64,000 nt of DNA from NCBI GenBank assembly GCA_041389885.1, contig JAWKRB010000039.1, positions 1 to 64,000 on the forward strand. The letters are read 5' to 3'. Below the pieces are notes generated by a model. The model had not been told where the DNA came from. It ran no database searches and saw only the letters and a program-made list of their open reading frames with translations. Every line of letters starts with the position of its first letter. The stretch's first letter is position 1. Position numbers and translations under genes: made by a program. This stretch comes from JAWKRB01 sp041389885. GTDB lineage: Bacteria > Myxococcota_A > Polyangia > Polyangiales > Ga0077539. Shown one piece after another: positions 27,296 through 35,608 of the stretch.

Positions 27296-27828
27296 GCCGC
27301 GCGCTCCTGACCCTCGCGCTCGTCGCGGCGAGCTCTGCGGCCATGCTCTCGTGCGGAGAGGAGGCGCCCACGCCGAGGCTCCCAGGCTGGGGCACGGCGT
27401 GCGTCTCGGGCACCTACTGGGGCCGGGGAGACTACGGCGACAACCTCATGCACCCCGGCCGCGCGTGCATCACCTGCCACTCCGAGCGGCGCCGGGGTCC
27501 GGTCTTCACGGTCGCGGGCACGATCTACTCGGAGTTCAACGAGGAGAACGACTGCAACGGCAACGCGGGGCCCGCCGAGGCGCGCAACGAGGTCGAGATC
27601 ACCGACTCGAGCGGCGAGCCCTTCTTCATCATCGCCAACAGCGCCGGGAACTTCTACACCACGCACCGCTTTCAGCTGCCCTTTCGCCGGGTGCGCGTGC
27701 GGGGCACGAACGGGCGCATCGCCGAGATGGGCAGCGCGCCGCCGCACGGCGACTGCAACAGCTGCCACACCCGCGAGGGCACCTCGACGGCGACGGGCAT
27801 GGCGCCGGGTCGCGTGGTGCTCCAGTAG
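27292..27828 (+). CDS. lipoprotein with two CXXCH haem motifs
   Basis: A 178-aa lipoprotein (lipobox ending MLSC, Cys21). It has two c-type haem motifs: CITCH (C59/C62/H63) and CNSCH (C155/C158/H159). Between them is a beta-rich segment with a carboxypeptidase-regulatory-like feel (PVFTVAGTIYSEF). Extra Cys residues (C37, C88) may form a disulfide. It is probably an outer-face or periplasmic di-haem electron carrier. Last gene of the unit with the four-helix membrane protein and the anchor-V-like protein. The ATGA overlap fixes its start. Confidence 0.78.
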   Translation: MSRALLTLALVAASSAAMLSCGEEAPTPRLPGWGTACVSGTYWGRGDYGDNLMHPGRACITCHSERRRGPVFTVAGTIYSEFNEENDCNGNAGPAEARNEVEITDSSGEPFFIIANSAGNFYTTHRFQLPFRRVRVRGTNGRIAEMGSAPPHGDCNSCHTREGTSTATGMAPGRVVLQ

Positions 27829-27875
27829 CGAACGACGCTTGACGCGGCGCGCGAGACGGGATTCCCCTTCGGGCG

Positions 27876-28529
27876 ATGATCAACCTGTCGCGAGAGGGGA
27901 GCGTCTTCGTTCTCCGCATGTGCCTCGGTGAGAACCGCTTCAACCCCGAGTTCGTCGCCGCGATGAACGCCGCCCTCGACGAGGTCGAGCGGAGCGGCAC
28001 CCCCTCGGCCCTGGTCACCACGGGCGAGGGGAAGTTCTACTCCAACGGCCTCGACCTCGCGTGGATGGCCACCGGCGTCGACGTCGTCGCGTTCACCCGC
28101 ACGGTGCACCAGCTGTTGGGCCGCGTGCTGTGCTTTCCCCGCCCCACCGTCGCGGCGGTGAACGGCCACGCATTCGCCGGCGGGGGGATGCTCATGCTCG
28201 CCCACGACGCTGCGGTGATGCGCGAAGACCGCGGCTTCTTCTGCCTCCCCGAGGCCGACATCGGCATCCCCTTCACCGACCCGATGTTCGCCCTCATCGC
28301 CGCGCGGCTGCCGCAGCCGGTGCTCCACGAGGCGTGCACCTCCGCCCGGCGCTACGGCGGCCCCGACGCGGCGCGCGCGGGCGTCGTGAGCGCCGCGCTC
28401 CCCGAGGCCGAGGTGCTCCCCGCCGCCATCGCGCGGGCGGAGGCCCTCGCGGGCAAGGAGCCCGCCACGCTCCAGGCGATCAAGCGGGGGCTCTACGCGC
28501 CGGCGTTGAAGCTCCTCGAAGAGGGCTGA
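27876..28529 (+). CDS. enoyl-CoA hydratase/isomerase family protein, ECI-like
   Basis: A 217-aa crotonase-fold enzyme. The oxyanion-hole segments are KFYSNGLDL (53-61) and NGHAFAGGGML (96-106), and Glu126 in LPEADIGIPF is the single acidic residue expected in delta3,delta2-enoyl-CoA isomerases (PE-D-G-PF pattern). That places it closer to the isomerases of unsaturated fatty-acid beta-oxidation than to hydratases, which have two Glu residues. At 217 aa it is shorter than typical hydratases (about 260), as for some plant and bacterial isomerases. TTGACG lies at 27839. It is convergent with the phosphatase gene, 4 bases apart. Confidence 0.85.
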   Translation: MINLSREGSVFVLRMCLGENRFNPEFVAAMNAALDEVERSGTPSALVTTGEGKFYSNGLDLAWMATGVDVVAFTRTVHQLLGRVLCFPRPTVAAVNGHAFAGGGMLMLAHDAAVMREDRGFFCLPEADIGIPFTDPMFALIAARLPQPVLHEACTSARRYGGPDAARAGVVSAALPEAEVLPAAIARAEALAGKEPATLQAIKRGLYAPALKLLEEG

Positions 28530-28533
28530 GCGA

Positions 28534-30153
28534 TCAGGGCGCCAGGGGCGGCGGGTCGTCGGGGGGAGGGTCCGCCGTCTGTGTCTGCACGAGGTGCCGC
28601 GCGCCCGCGCGCGACTCGAGCACGGCGGCGACGCGGGGGGTGAGCGTGCGGTCGCCGCGCTCGACGGTGCCGTCGTCGAGGAGGTTCCACACGGCCTGCA
28701 TCCTCGCCTCGGTGAGGTCGACGAGCACCCAGCCGCGGCGCGTGAGGTCGACGAAGCGCAAGTGCTGCAAGGAGTTGCGCATACGCTCCTCTTCGAACTC
28801 GCCCATGTTGAGCAGGCTCGGGGCGCTCACGCCGGGGGTCACCAGCTCGACGCCGAGGGAGCCCGCGCCGGTGCGTGGGTCGTAGCGCCGGGGGTCGCGG
28901 GGGTCGGGGGTGACGTCGAAGGCCCAGGAGGTGTGCACGTCGCCGGTGAGCACCACGGGGTCGCCCACGCCGGGGAGGCGCAGCGCGGCGAAGAGCCGGT
29001 CGCGGGCGGCGGGGTAGCCGTCCCAGGCGTCGACGTTGAGGTCGTTGGGCCGCGGCGAGAGGATCACCTGCTGCGCGAGCACCCGCCACTGCGCGCCGCC
29101 GTCGGCGAGCTGCGCGGCGAGCCAGGCCTCCTGGGTCATCCCCAGGAGGCTCCGCGAGGGGTCGCGCAGCCGCGGGGTCTCGTAGGGCTTCTGGGCGTCG
29201 CGGCCGTCGTAGCGCGTGTCGAGGAGGGTCACGTCGGCGAGGGGGCCGTAGCGCAGCCGTCGGTAGATCCACGGGCCGCGGCTCTCGCGCGTGGGCATCC
29301 ACTCGAACCACGCCCGCCGCGCGGCCTCGGCGCGGGCGCGAAACCGGGGGTCGGGGACGCCGTCGGTGCCGTCGCGAAACGAGTTGTTCGAGAACTCGTG
29401 GTCGTCCCACACCGCGGCCATGGGGTGCTGGCGGTGCATGGCCTGGAGGTCGGGGTCTCTGCGGTACTGCGCGTAGCGGCGGCGGTAGTCGCTGAGGGTG
29501 AAGAGCTCGGTGGGCGGGTCGTAGGCGCGCACGTCGCCGAAGTAGTTCGAGGGGTACTCGTAGATGTAGTCCCCGAGGTGCAGCACGAGGTCGAGGTCGG
29601 CGCGCGCGGCGATGTCGCGGTAGACGTGAAAGTACCCGTGCGCGAGGCTCGCGCAGCTCACCGCCGCCAGGCGCAGCCGAGAGACCCGCTCGACCGGCGC
29701 CGTGCGCGTGCGGCCGATGGGAGACACCGCGTCGCCGCTGCGAAAGCGGTAGTACCAGACGCTCCCAGGGCGCAGGCCGGAGACGTCGACCTTCGCGGTC
29801 CAGTCACGGCGCGCGTCGGCCACGAGGCTCCCGCGGGCGACCACCTCGGTGAAATCGGGGGTCGACGCGAGCTCCCAGCGCAGCAACGCCTTGTCACCTG
29901 GAACGGTCGGCGCCTGCGGCGTCGCGCGGGTCCACAGGATCACCCGGTCGCTCAGCGGGTCTCCGCTCGCCACCCCGTGCTCGAAGCGCACCTCGACGGT
30001 CGGGCCGACATCCGCGTCGTCGGGCACCGCCGCGTCGTTGGCGAAATCTCCCGCGTCGACCGGGTCGTCTGGAGGCGCCGACGGCGACGCGCCGCACCCC
30101 GCCAGCGTCGCGGCGAGGGAGGCCAGCAGCTCGCGTCGAGAGAGGCGGTCCAT
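28534..30153 (-). CDS. PhoD-like alkaline phosphatase lipoprotein (Tat-type signal)
   Basis: A 539-aa secreted metallophosphoesterase of the PhoD family. The N-terminus has twin arginines (R6-R7 in LSRRELLASLA) and a lipobox Cys20 (LAGC), so probable Tat export and lipid anchoring. After an Asp-rich linker comes a PhoD N-terminal fibronectin-like domain with FEHGVASGDPLSDRVILWTR. The catalytic motifs are HLGDYIYEY, WDDHEFSNN and LTGDVHTSW. PhoD enzymes are Ca/Fe-dependent phosphodiesterase/monoesterases. Last gene of the operon that begins at 35608, 44 bases downstream of the radical-SAM gene. The ATG 30153 opens the Tat signal. Confidence 0.9.
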   Translation of the reverse strand: MDRLSRRELLASLAATLAGCGASPSAPPDDPVDAGDFANDAAVPDDADVGPTVEVRFEHGVASGDPLSDRVILWTRATPQAPTVPGDKALLRWELASTPDFTEVVARGSLVADARRDWTAKVDVSGLRPGSVWYYRFRSGDAVSPIGRTRTAPVERVSRLRLAAVSCASLAHGYFHVYRDIAARADLDLVLHLGDYIYEYPSNYFGDVRAYDPPTELFTLSDYRRRYAQYRRDPDLQAMHRQHPMAAVWDDHEFSNNSFRDGTDGVPDPRFRARAEAARRAWFEWMPTRESRGPWIYRRLRYGPLADVTLLDTRYDGRDAQKPYETPRLRDPSRSLLGMTQEAWLAAQLADGGAQWRVLAQQVILSPRPNDLNVDAWDGYPAARDRLFAALRLPGVGDPVVLTGDVHTSWAFDVTPDPRDPRRYDPRTGAGSLGVELVTPGVSAPSLLNMGEFEEERMRNSLQHLRFVDLTRRGWVLVDLTEARMQAVWNLLDDGTVERGDRTLTPRVAAVLESRAGARHLVQTQTADPPPDDPPPLAP

Positions 30154-30197
30154 GCGACCCGCGAGGTCTAGCACGGGTGCGGCCTCGATGTCGCGCG

Positions 30198-31235
30198 TCA
30201 CCCCAAACGGCTCGCGAGGGCGAGGCGCAGCGCGTCCCACACCGCCGCGGGCTTGAACTCGAGCACCCGGTTCACCGCGTGGGTGGGCACGCAGGCGCAG
30301 CCCGGACCCGTGGGCGCGGCGAGCATCTCGAAGGCCCGCGCGAAGCCGTAGCGCCGCCCGTTGCCCTGCTCCACCTGCCCCTGGGTGAGCAGGCAGGGCG
30401 CCACGGTGCCGTCGCTCATCACGTAGCCGTAGTACATCCCCGCGTAGCACGCGTCGCAGCCGCCCAGGTAGCGCCCGCGCAGGTGCGCCTCGAGCAGCGC
30501 GACGGTGTTCCCCACGGGGCGCCCGGCGCGCTTCGCCGCGAGGAGCGCCCGCGCCACCGAGGCCACCCCCGCGTCGTCGGTGCGCCGCGCGATGGGGAGC
30601 AGCACGTCGGTGTCGGCGTCGTGCTCGAGCTGAAAGAAGGCCTGAAAGCCCATCGACGACGCCACGTCGAGCACGTGGTCGACCGCGCCGATGCCCCTCG
30701 GCGTGAGCACGGTCATGGTCACCACGGGCACGCCGCGGGCGCGCAGGCGCTCCAGGGCGTCGATCGCCTTGTCGTAGGATCCCTTGTGCCGCTGCGCGTC
30801 GTGCACGTCGCGGGGGCCGTCGAGGGTCACGCACACCAGGTCGAGGGCGGCGACCTCGTCGAGGCGGTCGGCCACGAACCACCCGTTGGTGTTCATCGCC
30901 GCGTGCACGCCGACGGACTTCAGGTGCGCGATGAGCGCGCCGAGGTCCTTGCGCAGCAGGGGCTCTCCGCCGATGAGGCTCACGCGGCCCAGGCCCGCGG
31001 CGCGCAGGTCGTCGACGGCGGCGATCCACTCGTCGGCGGTCATCTCGGCGCGGCGCTGCAGCGGGATGTTGCAGTACTCACAGCGAAAGTTGCAGCGGTT
31101 GGTCACCGAGAGGGTCATCTGAAAGGGGCTCTTGCGCCCGACGACCCGTCTCGCGCCGAGCTGCGCCACGGGCAGCGCGCGTCGCCCCAGCTCGATCACC
31201 CCGTGGCCCAGCGCGCGGGCGGTCTCGGTCGCCAT
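30198..31235 (-). CDS. radical SAM/SPASM-like protein
   Basis: A 345-aa radical-SAM enzyme with CX3CX2C at C48/C52/C55 (SVTNRCNFRCEYC). The GGEP-like motif LIGGEPLLR follows about 35 residues on, and further SAM-site segments come after it. The C-terminal part holds a cysteine cluster (CDAC, then PC after a DGTVAPC motif) like a SPASM or twitch auxiliary-cluster domain. Such enzymes modify peptides or, in HpnH-type branches, attach adenosyl groups to hydrophobic lipids. Here the neighbours (UbiA, carbamoyltransferase) suggest a small-molecule or lipid substrate, but this is inference. It lies 14 bases downstream of the DUF5989 gene in the same operon. Confidence 0.85.
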   Translation of the reverse strand: MATETARALGHGVIELGRRALPVAQLGARRVVGRKSPFQMTLSVTNRCNFRCEYCNIPLQRRAEMTADEWIAAVDDLRAAGLGRVSLIGGEPLLRKDLGALIAHLKSVGVHAAMNTNGWFVADRLDEVAALDLVCVTLDGPRDVHDAQRHKGSYDKAIDALERLRARGVPVVTMTVLTPRGIGAVDHVLDVASSMGFQAFFQLEHDADTDVLLPIARRTDDAGVASVARALLAAKRAGRPVGNTVALLEAHLRGRYLGGCDACYAGMYYGYVMSDGTVAPCLLTQGQVEQGNGRRYGFARAFEMLAAPTGPGCACVPTHAVNRVLEFKPAAVWDALRLALASRLG

Positions 31236-31249
31236 GATGTGCGGTCCTC

Positions 31250-31426
31250 TCAGAACAGCGAGTACACGAAGGGCGCCAGCGGCGCGACGGCGTTGATGGC
31301 CCAGAGCAGCGCCGCGAGCAAGAGCAGCAGCGCCACCAGCGGCGCGAACACCGAGAGCCCCTGCGCGCGCAGCGCCCCGAAGGTGCGCGCGACGGTGCGC
31401 GGGATCGCCTTGAGCGCCGCGTTCAC
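31250..31426 (-). CDS. small DUF5989-like membrane protein
   Basis: A 58-aa peptide: a basic, amphipathic N-terminus (AALKAIPRTVARTFGALRA), one long hydrophobic helix (33-50) and a tail ending APFVYSLF. That tail and the size match DUF5989 proteins, which are habitually encoded next to NodU/CmcH carbamoyltransferases. The GTG start overlaps the carbamoyltransferase stop by four bases (GTGA), fixing the start and implying coupled translation. Function unknown; anchoring or assisting the carbamoyltransferase at the membrane is a guess from the association. Confidence 0.78.
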   Translation of the reverse strand: MNAALKAIPRTVARTFGALRAQGLSVFAPLVALLLLLAALLWAINAVAPLAPFVYSLF

Positions 31427-33243
31427 GCCCCGCGCTCCTTCCACACCAGCGAGCCGTTCACCGCGAGGGCGGCCATGTCGGTGCGGGCGAACATCGCCAG
31501 CGCCTCGACCGTCGTCGCGACGATGGGGTACCCGCTGGGGTTGAACGAGGTGTTGATCAGCGCCGCGGTCCCGCTCAGCCGGCCGAAGGCCGTGAGCACC
31601 GCGTGGAGCCCCGGGTTGTCGTCGGCGCCGCACACCTGCGCGCGGGTGGTCCCGTCGACGTGGAGCCCGCAGCGCACGCGCCCGCGCGCCTCGTCGCGCA
31701 CGCGCACCGCGTACTGCATCCACCGCGCGTCGGGCCGCGGGCCGTCGCCGAAATCGAGCACCGCGTCGGCCTCCTCGCGCGCGACCGCGAGCGCGTACGG
31801 GCGGTACGCGGCGCGCTCCTTCACCGCGCGGCTGAGCCTCGTCGCGACGGCGACGTCGTCGGCGCGCGCGAGGATCGAGCGGTTGCCCAGCGCCCGCGGG
31901 CCCAGCTCGGCGCGGCCCTGAAACCACCCCACGACCTCGCCCGCGAAGAGCCTGCGCGCGACCTCCTCGGCGAGCGCGTCGGGCTCGAGGCGCGCGCGCC
32001 GCCAGCGCACGCCCGCGACGCGCTCGGCGCCGGGCTTGAGGTAGGGCAGCGCGTGGTCGGGCTTCACGTGCTCGATGAGCTCGAGGTCGTCGCCCTCGTC
32101 GACGCGGGGGCCTACGTAGGGGCCGTAGCGCGCGACGGTCACGGGCTCCCTGGCGCGCAGGGCGGAGACGTAGAGGGCGGCGCCCACGCTGGTCCCGCCG
32201 TCGCCGGGGTCGGGGGGGATGAAGACCTCGCGAAAGCCCCCCTCGCGCACGACGCGGGCGTTGAGCACGCAGTTGAGGGCCACGCCCCCGGCCATGCACA
32301 GCCGCTCCGACGGGACCCGCGCGCGCAGCGTCGCGCACAGCCCCAGCGCGCGCTCCTCGAGCACGAGCTGCACGCTCGCGGCGACGTCGGCGTAGCGCTG
32401 GTGGTCCTCGCTCACGGCGCCGCCCTCGCCGAAGCACGCGAAGGGGAGGGGAGAGCCGGGGGCGCGCGCCGCGCCGAAGCGCTCGATGAAGCGCTCGGTC
32501 ACGGGGCCCTGGTAGAAGCGCTGAAAATTGAAGTACGCGGGGTCGACCGCGTAGCCCGCCTCGGGGTCTTCAGGGATCACCTCGCGAAAGGCCTCGGCGT
32601 AGATCGGCCGACCGAAGGCCGCGAGGGCCATGGTGCTGCACTCGCTGTCGTTGGGCGAGAAGCCCAGCCACGCGGTCACCGCGGAGTACACGAGGCCCAG
32701 CGAGTTCGGGTACGCGACCTCGAGCACGCGCTCGATCACCGGGCGGCCGTCGACGTAGCGCGCGGCGTAGAGGGCCGAGCACGCCCAGTCGCCCACGGCG
32801 TCGAGCACGAGCACCGCGGCGTCGTCGAAGCCCGAGCCCATGAAGGCCTGCACCGCGTGGCTGAAGTGATGGCCCAGATAACTCACCCGCTCGAGGGGCA
32901 CGTCGAGACGTCCCGCGAGGGAGCCCAGCGCCCAGAGCTTGCGCCCGAGCCAGGCCTTCATCGCGTTGACGAACTCGCTGCGCGAGCGGGGGTACGGCGC
33001 CATCGCGGCGCAGAGCACGCGGGAGAACTTCGCGTGCGGGTCCTCGTGAAAGACCACCTCGTCGAGGTCGGCGACGGTGAGTCCCGCGTCGGCGAGGGCG
33101 CGCTCGATCGCGAAGGCCGGAAAGTTCGCGTCGTGCTTCTGCCGCGTCTCGCGCTCCTCGGCGCAGGCCGCCCGCACCTCGCCGTCGACCGCCACGCACG
33201 CCGACGCGTCGTGGTAGCCGTAAGACACCCCGAGGACCTTCAC
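31423..33243 (-). CDS. carbamoyltransferase, NodU/CmcH family
   Basis: A 606-aa O-carbamoyltransferase that uses carbamoyl phosphate and ATP to carbamoylate a hydroxyl group. The N-terminal Kae1-like domain opens with MKVLGVSYGYHDASAC and contains the metal-binding HHFSHA (about residues 124-129). The MAGGVALNC segment is in the middle. The YrdC-like C-terminal domain carries the WFQGRAELGPRALGNRS motif and INTSFN. Family members act on nodulation factors, antibiotics and other natural products, so this gene marks the operon as specialised metabolism. It begins directly after the ferritin-like gene stop (no gap) and overlaps the DUF5989 gene. Confidence 0.93.
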   Translation of the reverse strand: MKVLGVSYGYHDASACVAVDGEVRAACAEERETRQKHDANFPAFAIERALADAGLTVADLDEVVFHEDPHAKFSRVLCAAMAPYPRSRSEFVNAMKAWLGRKLWALGSLAGRLDVPLERVSYLGHHFSHAVQAFMGSGFDDAAVLVLDAVGDWACSALYAARYVDGRPVIERVLEVAYPNSLGLVYSAVTAWLGFSPNDSECSTMALAAFGRPIYAEAFREVIPEDPEAGYAVDPAYFNFQRFYQGPVTERFIERFGAARAPGSPLPFACFGEGGAVSEDHQRYADVAASVQLVLEERALGLCATLRARVPSERLCMAGGVALNCVLNARVVREGGFREVFIPPDPGDGGTSVGAALYVSALRAREPVTVARYGPYVGPRVDEGDDLELIEHVKPDHALPYLKPGAERVAGVRWRRARLEPDALAEEVARRLFAGEVVGWFQGRAELGPRALGNRSILARADDVAVATRLSRAVKERAAYRPYALAVAREEADAVLDFGDGPRPDARWMQYAVRVRDEARGRVRCGLHVDGTTRAQVCGADDNPGLHAVLTAFGRLSGTAALINTSFNPSGYPIVATTVEALAMFARTDMAALAVNGSLVWKERGA

Positions 33244-33936
33244 TCACAGCCTCTTGAGCTGGTTGTTGTCGTGCGCCACCACGCGCCGCCGCAGCCGCGC
33301 CCGCGCGGCGCCCGCGACGAAGGGCCCCGCGAGCCAGTACGCCGCGCTGAGCAGCGCCACGGCCACGGCGTTCACCGCCCGCTTGCCCGCGCGCAGCCAC
33401 GCGTCCCAGGCCCGCGCGAGGCGCACGTCGCGCTGCGCCGCAGCGGCTTCGCTCGCGGTCGCGCCCATGCGCAGGAGCATCGCCTGGGTGAGGTGCACGT
33501 GGCCCTCCTCGTCCTTCACGATGCGGCGCAGCGAGTCGCGCAGGGGGCCGTCCTCGAGGGCGTCGGCGAGGAGCTTGAAGCGCGCGGTGGCGTCGTCTTC
33601 GCCCACGTTCACGTAGGCCATGGCGCGCCAGCCGGCGTCGTCTCCGGCGGGGTAGAGGTCGCGGCGCTCGTAGTGCCTCGCGGCGAAGGGCGCGCGGGCG
33701 TAGGCCGGGTAGATCGCCGCGAACTCGTCGGCGTGGCTCTCCTCCTCCAGGGAGTGCGTGAACATCTCGGCCCGCTGCTTCGGGTCGCGCACGGCGCGCA
33801 TGCCCCGGCGGAGGTGCCACACGCCGTCGGCCTCGGTGGCCTGAAAGCCCCGCACGGCCTCGGCCACGGCGGCGGGCGAGCGCCAGAGAAAACGCACCGT
33901 CAGCCGCACCGTCAGCCGTTCGATCAGCCCAGACAT
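33244..33936 (-). CDS. ferritin-like (diiron-type) membrane-associated protein
   Basis: A 230-aa helical protein. Candidate metal ligands are the helix pairs EEESHADEF (E64/E65/H68), E113 (NVGEDDA) and KDEEGHVHL (E143/E144/H146), a ferritin/COQ7-like ExxH pattern. A C-terminal hydrophobic stretch (about 186-208) followed by Arg residues may sit in the membrane. COQ7-like diiron proteins hydroxylate quinone rings. With a UbiA prenyltransferase gene upstream, an oxygenase or desaturase acting on a prenylated aromatic or lipid is plausible but unproven. The ATG 33936 has GGAGGG at the right distance; an in-frame ATG at 33951 would overlap that site. Confidence 0.7.
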   Translation of the reverse strand: MSGLIERLTVRLTVRFLWRSPAAVAEAVRGFQATEADGVWHLRRGMRAVRDPKQRAEMFTHSLEEESHADEFAAIYPAYARAPFAARHYERRDLYPAGDDAGWRAMAYVNVGEDDATARFKLLADALEDGPLRDSLRRIVKDEEGHVHLTQAMLLRMGATASEAAAAQRDVRLARAWDAWLRAGKRAVNAVAVALLSAAYWLAGPFVAGAARARLRRRVVAHDNNQLKRL

Positions 33937-33974
33937 CCGTGGACCCTCCATCGTAGGGACCTTTGCCCCACGCG

Positions 33975-34808
33975 TCACGCGCGGGCCGCGAGGAACACCG
34001 CGGCGCCCGCGACGGCGGCGGCCCCGCGGTGCGCGCGCCGGGCGAGGGAGGGCGGCCAACGCCGCAGCAGCGCGACCGGCGCGAGGAGCGAGCACGCCAG
34101 CACCAGCCCGAAGAGCGCCGCCCCTGGCGCTCCCCGCGTGGCCGCGACGAGCCCGCAGAGCGCCGCGAGGGCGCACCCCAGGGCCACCGCCGCGCTGCCC
34201 CGCGCGCCGAGCACGGAGAAGGTCGTGCGCAGGCCTCCGAGGCGGTCTTCTTCGAGGTCGGCGCTCTCGTGGAGGAGCTGGTTCTGCACGAGCAGCCCCG
34301 CGAAGGCGAGGGCCAGGGGGAGCACCCCGGCGGCCTCGCGCGCGCCCTCGGCGGCGACGAAGAGCAGCGGGCCGAAGCTGCTCACGTTGAGCGCCGTGCC
34401 CACGAAGGGGCGGGCCTTGAGCCGCGGCCCCGCGGAGTACCCCCAGCCGCTGACGAGGCTCACCGAGGCCGCGAGGAGCGCCCAGGGCGACACCGCCGCC
34501 GCGGCGAGGGCCGCGAGGGCGAGGGCCGCGAGGGCGCCGCGGTGAGGGGCCGGGGCCTCGCGGGTGAGGGGGTTCTTCTCGGGGTCGAGGTCCATGTCCC
34601 GGTCGGCGACGGCGTTGAGGAGGTACCCGAAGGCCAGCACCGCCGCCGCCGCGACGGCGCCGCGCAGCAGCGAGGGGAGCGCGTGCGACCACCCCCGTGA
34701 CCACGCCACCCCCGCCGCGGGGAGCGGGAGAAAGTGCAGCCACTGCCCCGCGCGAACCCGGCGGATCCACGCGCGCGCGGCGGCCGTGCGGGAGCCCGGC
34801 GCCGTCAA
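33975..34808 (-). CDS. UbiA-family prenyltransferase
   Basis: A 277-aa membrane protein with about eight helices and both Asp-rich metal sites of UbiA enzymes: NAVADRDMDLDPEKN near residue 55 (first NDxxDxxxD-type motif) and DLEEDRLGGLRT near 165 (second DxxxD). UbiA members join an isoprenyl diphosphate to an aromatic ring or similar acceptor, as in quinone, chlorophyll and archaeal-lipid synthesis. The TTG start overlaps the upstream JmjC stop (TTGA), so translation is coupled; the first ATG lies too far inside the first metal-site region. The acceptor is not evident. A dedicated pathway is likely, because the neighbours are not ubiquinone genes. Confidence 0.88.
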   Translation of the reverse strand: MTAPGSRTAAARAWIRRVRAGQWLHFLPLPAAGVAWSRGWSHALPSLLRGAVAAAAVLAFGYLLNAVADRDMDLDPEKNPLTREAPAPHRGALAALALAALAAAAVSPWALLAASVSLVSGWGYSAGPRLKARPFVGTALNVSSFGPLLFVAAEGAREAAGVLPLALAFAGLLVQNQLLHESADLEEDRLGGLRTTFSVLGARGSAAVALGCALAALCGLVAATRGAPGAALFGLVLACSLLAPVALLRRWPPSLARRAHRGAAAVAGAAVFLAARA

Positions 34809-35608
34809 CGGTTGAGCCCGAGGGCGCCCTTGAGCGCGTTGGCCGCGGCGACCGCCGTCGAGAGCGCGCCCCAGGCGAAGAAGGTGTTCACCGCGACGCT
34901 CGGCGCCTCGGTGCGCACGTGGTGCCACCACCGGCTCGGGAGCAGCAGGGTCTCGCCCTCGCCCACCTCCAGCACCGTCGGGCGCACCCGCGCGAAGCGG
35001 GGAAAGCGCGCGAGGTCGGGCGCCTCGGGGTCGACGCGGGCGCCGTTGGGGACCGAGCTCCACGGGGCGCACGGGTAGACGTCGCGGTCGTGGGCGGGGG
35101 GCGCGAGCCAGAAGCGCTTGCGCCCCTCGATCACGGTGTGGGCGTTGTGCGCGAGGTCGCGGTGCAGCGCCGAGAGGGTGCCCGGCGCGCCCACCCAGAG
35201 CTTCGTGACCCGCCACGGCGCGGGGGCGTAGACCTCGGCCACGGGGAGCAGATCCCTCAGCGCCGCAGGGAGATCGCTCTCGCTCGCGGCGACGTACCCC
35301 GACGACTCCCCCGCGAGCACGGCGCGCGCGAAGGCCCCGAGGGGCGCGCGCGCGGTGCGCAGCCCGCGCCTCGGGTCGAGCACCACCCGTCCCCCGCGCA
35401 CGGGCGCGACGGGCGCGAGGACCCCGGGGTCGAGGGCGGCGAGGGCCTCGAGGCGCAGCGCGGCGGCGCGCGCGGGGGAGACGAGCCCTCGCACCACCCG
35501 CGGGCCCTCGCGGAGCATCGCCTCGAGCTCGGCGCGGTCGCGCGGGGGCGCCGCCGGGCTTGTACCTTCCGCGTCGCCTTGCGAGAGTGAGCGCCGCAGC
35601 ACGCGCAT
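34805..35608 (-). CDS. JmjC/cupin-8 type Fe(II)/2-oxoglutarate oxygenase
   Basis: A 267-aa cupin-fold oxygenase. The iron facial triad fits H149-x-D151 (ALHRDLAHN) and H229 or H230 (RWWHHV); K164 (GRKRFWLAPP) could bind 2-oxoglutarate. Cupin_8/JmjC enzymes hydroxylate proteins or small molecules. It is the first gene of a seven-gene minus-strand operon. The ATG at 35608 shares its bases with the opposite-strand ATG of a paralogue (CATG, 35606-35609). An internal ATG at 35518 would still keep the core and leave an intergenic space. Similar in layout to the divergent gene, so a duplicated pair. Confidence 0.8.
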   Translation of the reverse strand: MRVLRRSLSQGDAEGTSPAAPPRDRAELEAMLREGPRVVRGLVSPARAAALRLEALAALDPGVLAPVAPVRGGRVVLDPRRGLRTARAPLGAFARAVLAGESSGYVAASESDLPAALRDLLPVAEVYAPAPWRVTKLWVGAPGTLSALHRDLAHNAHTVIEGRKRFWLAPPAHDRDVYPCAPWSSVPNGARVDPEAPDLARFPRFARVRPTVLEVGEGETLLLPSRWWHHVRTEAPSVAVNTFFAWGALSTAVAAANALKGALGLNR

